Below, one piece after another: positions 57,152 through 64,000 of a DNA stretch of 64,000 nt. The position numbers and the translations under genes were made by a program. Source of the stretch: Sambucus nigra. Taxonomy: Eukaryota > Streptophyta > Magnoliopsida > Dipsacales > Adoxaceae. How positions within the stretch are numbered: position 1 is the stretch's first letter; every line of letters begins with the position of its first letter. The notes under the pieces were generated by a model. The model ran no database searches. It was not told where the DNA came from and saw nothing but the letters and a program-made list of their open reading frames with translations. The DNA lies in contig OX422211.1 of NCBI GenBank assembly GCA_949130495.1, positions 533,854,017 to 533,918,016 of the forward strand, in the 5' to 3' direction.

Positions 57152-59482
57152 TGTAACACCCCGTATTCTAATTAATTGACTTTAATTAATTTGGAGGAGA
57201 ATAAAATCTTGGAGTTACTAACCTTTAAGAATTTAACTTGGTTTATTTTTCAATCGGGAATTAATTCGGGTCTTTTATAAAAAGGTTATGAGGTTTTTAT
57301 TTAAATATTTAATTGGCAGGTGCGTATTTGTTTTGCTAATGTATTTTTATCAAATAATTAAAGTCAGATTTTAGAATATTTAATTTTGGATTTTGGGGGT
57401 CGTTCAAATGAGGATGTCACATGCGTTCGAACGACAGGTGTACTCGTTCGAACGACAGGGGCGGTGGATGGATGGGAGACTCCTAATTGTGTTTTAACTC
57501 TTTAACCCTTTAAATACTACACTAATATTGGGCTGGGACTTCGAAAATCACTTTTCTATCTAACTTTCTCCAGTATCTTTTCAAAATATATTTCCTCTCA
57601 TCTTCAACCCCTATTCCCAACTTTTAACAACTTTTGAAGACTCAATTGGTGTTTTCTCAAGAGGAGTTCAACCTTCTATTCATATTTTGATCCAACTAAT
57701 CGTAGGCATGAATACTCTATTCTTTTCCTTTTGTATTATGTGTTTTAAGTGTTGCCTAAACCTTAATTTAATGTTTTCTTATAATCAATTAGCAATCTAA
57801 TTAGAGAAAGTTGACATATAAAACTTGGGGATATTTTTATGAAATCCTTTAATACGATTAATATTCATAACCCTTGGGTGCGGAGGATTTATGAGCGGAT
57901 TTTAGGTTTTATTGGTGTAGGTTGCACGTAGAAAAACTCCAGTTTTGAAATAAATGAATTTGGGGGCGTATAATTCAAGTAATTTAATGAAATTGAAATT
58001 TTGTTGTATAAATGATGAAACCTCGGTGTATTTAATTTCAAATAATTATATGAGATTAATTTGGGTGTTTATGACGATGAGTTAATTAAATTAAGATTTA
58101 ATTGAATTGGACTATCAGGCGTAGTTTGGTATGTTGATTAATTATGATCAGTTTGTGTGACTTATTGGTATTATTTAATTGCTTTTGTGATGAAGGGTAG
58201 TTGTTTAGTTTTTCTCTCCCTATATTTTTGGATGCCTTCTAGGTATGGGACTAGTGGGTAGGCCTTTTGATGATTTATGCCTACTAGGTATAGGGCTAGT
58301 GTGGGTAGATTATTACGACTTCGTTATGTCGGGGGTGGGATGATTTTTGTCACTTTATCGTCGTTATGCTAGCCTAGGCATGAGACTAGATCGAGGTTTA
58401 TGTCAAAAATTCATCCTATACTTAGGGTAAGACGTATTGATAACTTAGGGATCCTTAGGTATGGGACTAAGGGGTATTTTGAGGATCTCACATCGATTAA
58501 CAGGGTGGGGTCATTTGAAATTGTGAATTAAGAAATTGAGAATTAATAGTTAAGATAATAAAACGAGTATTGAAATATATTGGTGACATAATCAGTGAGG
58601 GCTGACAGTTTAAATGGTCCAGCCGGCATTTTATGTCGTGTCGTGTGTGCAATCTCGTCAATCAGCAAGGGCCGACAATTTAAACGGGCCAGTCGGCGTT
58701 TTGACGAGGGGATGTGTATTTTGGTGGAGAAATCACCCGAGGCGGGAGGACCGCCATAATAAAAATTGAGGATATAAGAAAAGTTGGTTAATTTAATTAA
58801 ATTAACATAATGGGACTTGGGAATTTGAAATCATATTGGTGTGCCTTTTTAAATGGAGATTTCTACGGGTTGTTAGTGATTTATATCTATCACGTTTAAT
58901 TATCTCGTTCAATTTGACATGCTCTATTGTGATATTTATTGCGTATAATGCTACTATCTGGATTCAAGGATCCTATTTGAGGGGAGTAGTGTGTATTCAT
59001 GCTCGGGGCTCTGACCTCGTGCGTTGACTAACTTTTTCAGGATAAGTTGTGGAGAAGCTGCATAGGATTAGCGAAGTTATCATTTGGAGGTGCATCTGGA
59101 TTTATTCATTTTATTCATTGTTTAGTTAGACTTTCCTTTTCAGCTGTATTTAATTATGACACTTCATTTGATTTTTATTAGGCCATTCGATTCCAAAGTT
59201 GTTTAGAGGATTTCAGTTGGTTTAATTAGTCGGTTGTTATTCAGATTTTAGTTAATCATTATTGGAGATTGGATTTATTCGGAGTTTTAGCATGTGATGG
59301 GTCTTTTATCGCGTAGTTATTTATGATCATTTGAGATTGATTCAATTTTTTATCTTATGGAATGATTTATTTATTTCTCATATCTGTCTCATGCTAAGAA
59401 TGGTATTTATTTAGTTCACGCCCAACATAATTCGGTGGCGGTAGCTGGCCATCCCTTCTGTCAGATTGCGCGGGGTGTGACA
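57152..59482 (+). mobile_element. Family C LTR 2 (2.33 kb)
   Basis: TGTAACACCCCG...GGGGTGTGACA, followed by primer-binding site TGGTATCAGGGC (59485-59496, one mismatch). Collinear with LTR 1; hairpin units at about 58583-58707 with arms ACATAA/TTATGT and CTCGTCAA/TTGACGAG. It serves as right LTR of unit 1 and left LTR of unit 2. Confidence 0.9.
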
Positions 59483-60066
59483 GATGGTATCAGGGCATGG
59501 TCTTAGGTGTCGTAAGTTGTGAGTCGATTTAGCTTATGCATTATCGAACTTTGATTCCCTTTATTTATGCGTACTCCTTAAGGTAGAGGGTCTAGCATAC
59601 GTGTTAAATGTGTTTCTTGGAGATATATAATTTTTTGTTGAAGACGTTGTAGATATTGAGTTTAGAATTAGTAAGCTTGATATGAGGATACTTAGAGTTG
59701 ATTTTGGAGACGATATTTATTTAGAAGATCATTAGTATAAATTTTGGGTATGTCTTATATCGATGCAGTGATGTGATTTGATTTGAGGATTTATGTATTC
59801 CGAAAATTATCGGATATAAATTCTAGTGGTGATTTGCGAGTGCGTGTGGTACGCCGTTACTTTCATAGTTATATATATATATATAGCGATGTATATTATT
59901 TTGTTGTTCGTGGGGTTGGTGTGTGTAGAATTGGGTGTATGGGCGCCTAATTATCATATTCTATGGGTAGGCATATGTGATCCTTATTTTCTTTTGCGCG
60001 ATTTACGCGTTGATGTGTATACTTCGTCTAATTTCGACGACGAAATTATTTTCTAGTGGGGAAGTA
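59483..60066 (+). mobile_element. Family C internal region 2 (584 bp, uninterrupted)
   Basis: Primer-binding site, short (TA)n (59870-59884), an ACGACGAAATTATTTT motif and purine tract TAGTGGGGAAGTA (60054-60066). No coding capacity. Same organisation and length as the internal region of B. Confidence 0.9.
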
Positions 60067-61212
60067 TGTAACACCCCGTATTTTAATTAATTAACTTTAG
60101 TTATTTTGGAGAAAAATAAAAACTTCGAGTTACTAGCCATTAAGAATTTAACTTGGTTTATTTTTCAATCGGGAATTAATTCGGGTCTTTTACAAAAAGG
60201 TTATGAGGTTTTTATTTAAATATTTAACTGTCAGATGCGTATTTGTTTTGCTAATGTATTTTTATTAGATAATTAAAGTCGGATTTTAAAATATTTAATT
60301 TTGGATTTTGGGGGTCGTTCAAATGATGCTGCATGACGTTTGAACGACGTCGCATGCGTTCGAACGACAGGTGTACTCGTTCGAACGATGGGGGCTGTGG
60401 ATGGATGGGAGACTCCTAATTGTGTTTTAACTCTTTAACCCCTTAAATACTACACTAATACTGGGCTAGGACTTCAAAAATCACTTTTCTATCTAACTTT
60501 CTCCAGTATCTTTTCAAAACATATTTCCTCTCATCTTCAACCCCTATCCCCAACTTTTAACAACTTTTGAAGACTCAATTGGTGTTTTCTTAAGAGGAGT
60601 TCAACCTTCTATTCATATTTTGATCCAACTAATCGTAGGCATGAATACTCTATTCTTTTCCTTTTGTATTATGTGTTTTAAGTGTTGCCTAAACCTTAAT
60701 TTAATGTTTTCTTAACATCAATTAGCAATCTAATTAGAGAAAGTGGACATATAAAACTTGGGGCTGTTTTTATGAAATCCTTTAATATGATTAATATTCA
60801 TAACCCTTGGGTGCGTAGGATTTATGAGCGGATTTTGGGTTTTATTAATGTAGGTTGCATGTAGAAAAACCCCAATTTTGAAATAAATGAATTTGGGGGC
60901 GTATAATTCATGTAATTTAATGAAATTGGAATTTTGTTGTATAAATGGTGAAACCTCGGTGTATTTGATTTCAAATAATTATATGAGATTAATTTGGGTG
61001 TTTATGACGACGAGTTAATTAAATTAAGATTTAATTGAATTGGACTATCATGCGTAGTTTGGTACGTTGATTGATTATGATCAGTTTGTGTGACTTATTA
61101 GTATTATTTAATTGCTTTTGTGACGAAGGGTGGTTGGTTAGTTTTTCTCTCCCTGTATTTTTGGATGCCTTCTAAGTATGGGACTAGTGGGTAAGCCTTT
61201 TGATGATTAATG
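60067..61212 (+). mobile_element. Family C LTR 3, truncated by element D
   Basis: Collinear with the first 1.15 kb of LTRs 1 and 2, ending after CTTTTGATGATTAATG, where D begins. It has the palindrome cluster at 60315-60395; the hairpin repeats lie beyond the break. Confidence 0.9.
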
Positions 61213-62204
61213 TGTAACACCCCGTAATTTTGAGGACTTAATATTTAATTATTTTTGGGAATGAAAAAATATTTAAATTTGAGAAATTTAAATTCATGAA
61301 TTGGAGAATTTATTTGAGTGAACCAAATTAATTATAATTGGGGAATTTAAGTTTAATTGTTCGAATTAATGTGTGTCGCATTTTGAGGTCGAAATTTGGA
61401 AATGTCAAAATATATTTCAGATGACAATTCTGAGTACGCGGTTGCGTTCGGATTGGTCGAGATAGTCAGAAAAGAGTACCCGGGGGTAGTAATTGGGTCT
61501 CGGGGTATTTTTGGGCATAGTCGGGCCCACACGGGGTGAGTTGGGCCTTTTTAATTAGTCCCACATGGCCAAAAATGGGATTTAATATTTTTAACCTGAT
61601 TGAGAGATTAGGGAACGGCAATCAACACACCTCTAAACCTAGGGTTTTAGAAGAAAGTTGGGGGAAAGAAAATCAAGAGCCAATTTGGGGATTTTGGAGC
61701 CAAATTAAGGGACAACACCAACGGATCAGACATTACGAACAATTCCAGGCAAGTGGTTAACTGTTGTGATTTCTAAATTGATGATAATCAATTCATATCA
61801 TAGTGATGTGTAAACCAAAATTCGTTTTGGGGATAAATGGGTACAAAAATGGGGTTTTTGTTCATGGAAATATTGAATGAGATTCAAAGTAAAAATTATT
61901 GTGCTATATATCTCTGAGTATAGATATCTGTTTTAAATGAGAATCTGGAATATAAACTGGTGGAAATTGGATTTGGAATTTGGTTTGTAGAACAAAGTTG
62001 ATGAATTTTAATGGAAAACCCATCTCGGGAAATTATGAAAGAAAGTGGAGAAAATTGTGTATCTTAAGATCCCTATGATGTGTGGGATTTGAATTAACCA
62101 TGTTTATGTGATGGGGTGATGTGATTAGAGGTATAAATTAAGGTTTACAAACCTTGGATTTCGTTAATGGTGGCATTCAGTGGGGAAGGAGTGCTGCCCA
62201 GGTA

Positions 62205-62242
62205 TGATCGATCGATCGATCGGGGGCCATCGATCGATCGAC
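62205..62242. repeat. Paired GATCGATC palindromes in element D
   Basis: GATCGATCGATCGATCG, a GGGGCC spacer, then ATCGATCGATCGACGG: the same paired design as in LTR B. Confidence 0.9.
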
Positions 62243-62524
62243 GGTCGGAATTCTTTGCCAAGTCAGGTTGTTGGTTACCCTTGTTTTATTTTTTAGATTT
62301 TGGGTATAATTTTATTTGGTGAAAAATTATAGAGAAATTAATAGTTAGGAGCTCAATAGATAGCTATTAGGAATGTGCAATCTAAGTTAAGAGTTGAGAC
62401 TTAAAGTGAAAATTTTGGGTGAAACATATTCAATTTAATTATGGACCAAGTAAGCGAGTCCGGGTATGTGGGTTAAGTGACATCAAAGTATTAAATTAAT
62501 TATTGAGAGAGAGTAATTAATTTG

Positions 62525-63620
62525 GAGTCGGAATATAGACTCGAGAAATATTAAGGTATGGGCCAAGTGAGCGGGTCCGGGGATAATGGTTGGGTGACAC
62601 CAAGTTATTGAATTAATGGATGTGATAATTAATGAAGGTAGAGTCGGAGGATAGACTCGAAAAAGTATTAAATTAATTGATGTTGTAATTAATTAGTTTA
62701 GGGTCGGGTCGTAGACCCGAGATTTGGTATAAATTAATTAATGTGTAAATTAATTAACTGGGAGTCGGACCACAGACTCAGTTCGGTATGAATTAATTAA
62801 TGTGTAAATTAATTATATTAGAGTCGGACCAGAGACTCAGTTTGGTATGAATTAATTAATGTGTAAATTAATTATATTGGAGTCGGACCACAGACTCAGA
62901 TTTGTGTTGATTAATTAATGTGTAAATTAATTATATTAGAGTCGGACCATAGACTCGGATTTGTGTTGATTAAATAATGTGTAAATTAATTAAATAAGAG
63001 TCGGATTGTAGACTCGGGTAGGTATTAAATTAATGGGTGTGTTAATTAATTAAATAAGAGTCGGATTGTAGACTCGGGTAGGTATTAAATTAATGTGTGA
63101 GTTAATTAATTTAATTAGAGTTGGATTGTAGACTCGGGGAGGTATTAAGTTAATAAGTGTGTTAATTAATTTAATTAGAGTCGGATTGTAGACTCGGGGA
63201 GGTATTAAATTAATATGTGTGTTAATTAATTTAATTAGAGTTGGATTGTAGACTCGGGGAGGTATTAAATTAATAAGTGTGTAATTAATTTAATTAGAGT
63301 CGGACGATAGACTCGGGGAGGTATTAATTTAATGGGTGTGTTAATTAATTTAATTAGAGTCGGACGATAGACTCGGGGAGGTATTAAATTAATAAGTTTG
63401 TTAATTAATTTAATTAGAGTCGGACGATAGACTCGAAGACGTATTAAATTAATGGGTGTGTTAATTAACTTAATTAGAGTTGGGCCATAGACTCGGAGAA
63501 AGTATTATATTAATTGAGGCGTGAATTAATTATATTAGAGTCGGACCATAGACTCGGGAAGATGATAAATTATTAAGTGAAAAAATTAATTGTGTTGAGT
63601 CGGGCCACAAACTCAGAAAA
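62525..63620. repeat. 60-bp hairpin minisatellite in element D (18 units)
   Basis: Units of 59-61 bp from 62641 on (one outlying unit at 62525): GAGTCGGAC, a short loop, TAGACTCGGG, then GGTATTAAATTAAT and an AT-rich TTAATTAATTTAATTA spacer. Starts at 62525, 62641, 62701, 62762, 62821, 62880, 62939, 62998, 63058, 63118, 63178, 63238, 63297, 63357, 63417, 63477, 63538 and 63597. Each unit carries a GAGTC...GACTC inverted repeat; in the 62701 unit both arms are changed together (GGGTC...GACCC). Confidence 0.93.
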
Positions 63621-64000
63621 TTACAGGCAGTGTACGGAATTTTGAGTACACGGTAAAGTCGGGGTTTATATTATATATATATACGGTGTAGTGATAGTAT
63701 ATATATACGTGTATATATTGTGTGTGATATTAAATATCAGTGACTAGATAGTTATTCAATTTATATACTCTAATGCTATCAAGGGAGGTTGCACGATGTG
63801 GGTGAATCCCCCAGCTTGAGGAGTAGGGTGAGTATATCCCCAGGTCATAGCGTCCAGTATATGAGTGAGGGGATTATCTCACTTTCAGGGAAGGAATATG
63901 ACCGCCTCCATTTCGTTTATTTTTTGGGCCAGGTTGGTGAGCGATTTCAACTTGGGTAACTAGGTTATGTGAGCACACCTAGTGAGATAGCACTTTAGAG

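Larger units (their letters stand above)
61213..64000 (+). mobile_element. Element D: LTR start, runs off the window
   Basis: Begins TGTAACACCCCG at 61213 in family C LTR 3; the five bases before it (TAATG) may be its TSD. At least 2.79 kb of LTR-like, non-coding DNA. Contains the GGTCGAGATAGTCAGAAAAG block (61456-61475), paired GATCGATC palindromes (62205-62242), a 60-bp hairpin minisatellite (62525-63620) and an AGTGAG/CTCACT inverted repeat near 63866-63886. The 74-residue open frame at 61536-61760 has no family features. The right end is not reached. Confidence 0.8.

Noticed and set aside
62525..63620. Considered as a centromeric or other satellite array.
   Set aside because: Only 18 short units within one LTR, starting 1.3 kb from the LTR end; better described as an LTR minisatellite.

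Overview
This window looks like repeat-rich intergenic DNA from a large flowering-plant nuclear genome. I find no intact host gene, no rRNA or tRNA gene and no CRISPR array. Nearly everything that can be assigned is nested LTR retrotransposon: Ty3/gypsy polyprotein remains full of stops, long LTRs of 0.9 to 4 kb opening with TGTAACACC-type ends, primer-binding sites matching plant initiator tRNA-Met (TGGTATCAGAGC), and three insertions with perfect 5-bp target-site duplications (TSDs). A copia gag remnant and one Helitron-like insertion complete the picture. The sequence alone does not identify the species.

Layout, left to right. (1) 1-6471: element A, minus strand: degenerate integrase, RNase H, RT, protease and gag, then its 2.7-kb 5' LTR. 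(2) 6472-22222: an old plus-strand Tat-lineage gypsy element (gag, protease, RT, RNase H, second RNase H, integrase, an antisense ORF, LTR). A sits at its left side and element B is inserted in its gag. (3) 6622-11976: element B, minus strand, TSD CAATG, near-identical 2.4-kb LTRs around only 587 bp of non-coding internal DNA. (4) 22405-44732: element G, a decayed minus-strand chromovirus broken by insertion X (about 25994-27475), non-autonomous element F (29102-36865, TSD ATGGA) and 4.0-kb solo LTR E (37438-41439, TSD CATTC). (5) 44733-49130: AT-rich DNA with a degenerate minus-strand copia gag. (6) 49131-61212: an LTR-internal-LTR-internal-LTR tandem of family C, a relative of B, whose first internal region is split by a 5.1-kb Helitron-like insertion (51917 to about 57000). 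(7) 61213-64000: the start of element D, which truncates the third C LTR and carries an 18-unit hairpin minisatellite.

The nesting gives a relative order: Tat and G are oldest, then A, F, E and X, with B very young. Coding capacity is dead in A, Tat and G. B, C and F have no coding capacity at all, so they must have been mobilised in trans.

The most unusual signal lies in the LTRs. Families A, B/C and D each carry short tandem repeats in which every unit is an inverted repeat, and the arms change together between units or subfamilies, as compensatory pairs. F carries a nested multi-branch inverted-repeat structure that is unchanged in both LTRs. In addition, six families and insertion X carry clusters, mostly paired, of short palindromes built on TCGA/TTCGAA/GAATCGATTC, and four families share a block around GGTCGARATAGTC. 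These point to conserved structural or regulatory modules in otherwise fast-evolving LTRs.
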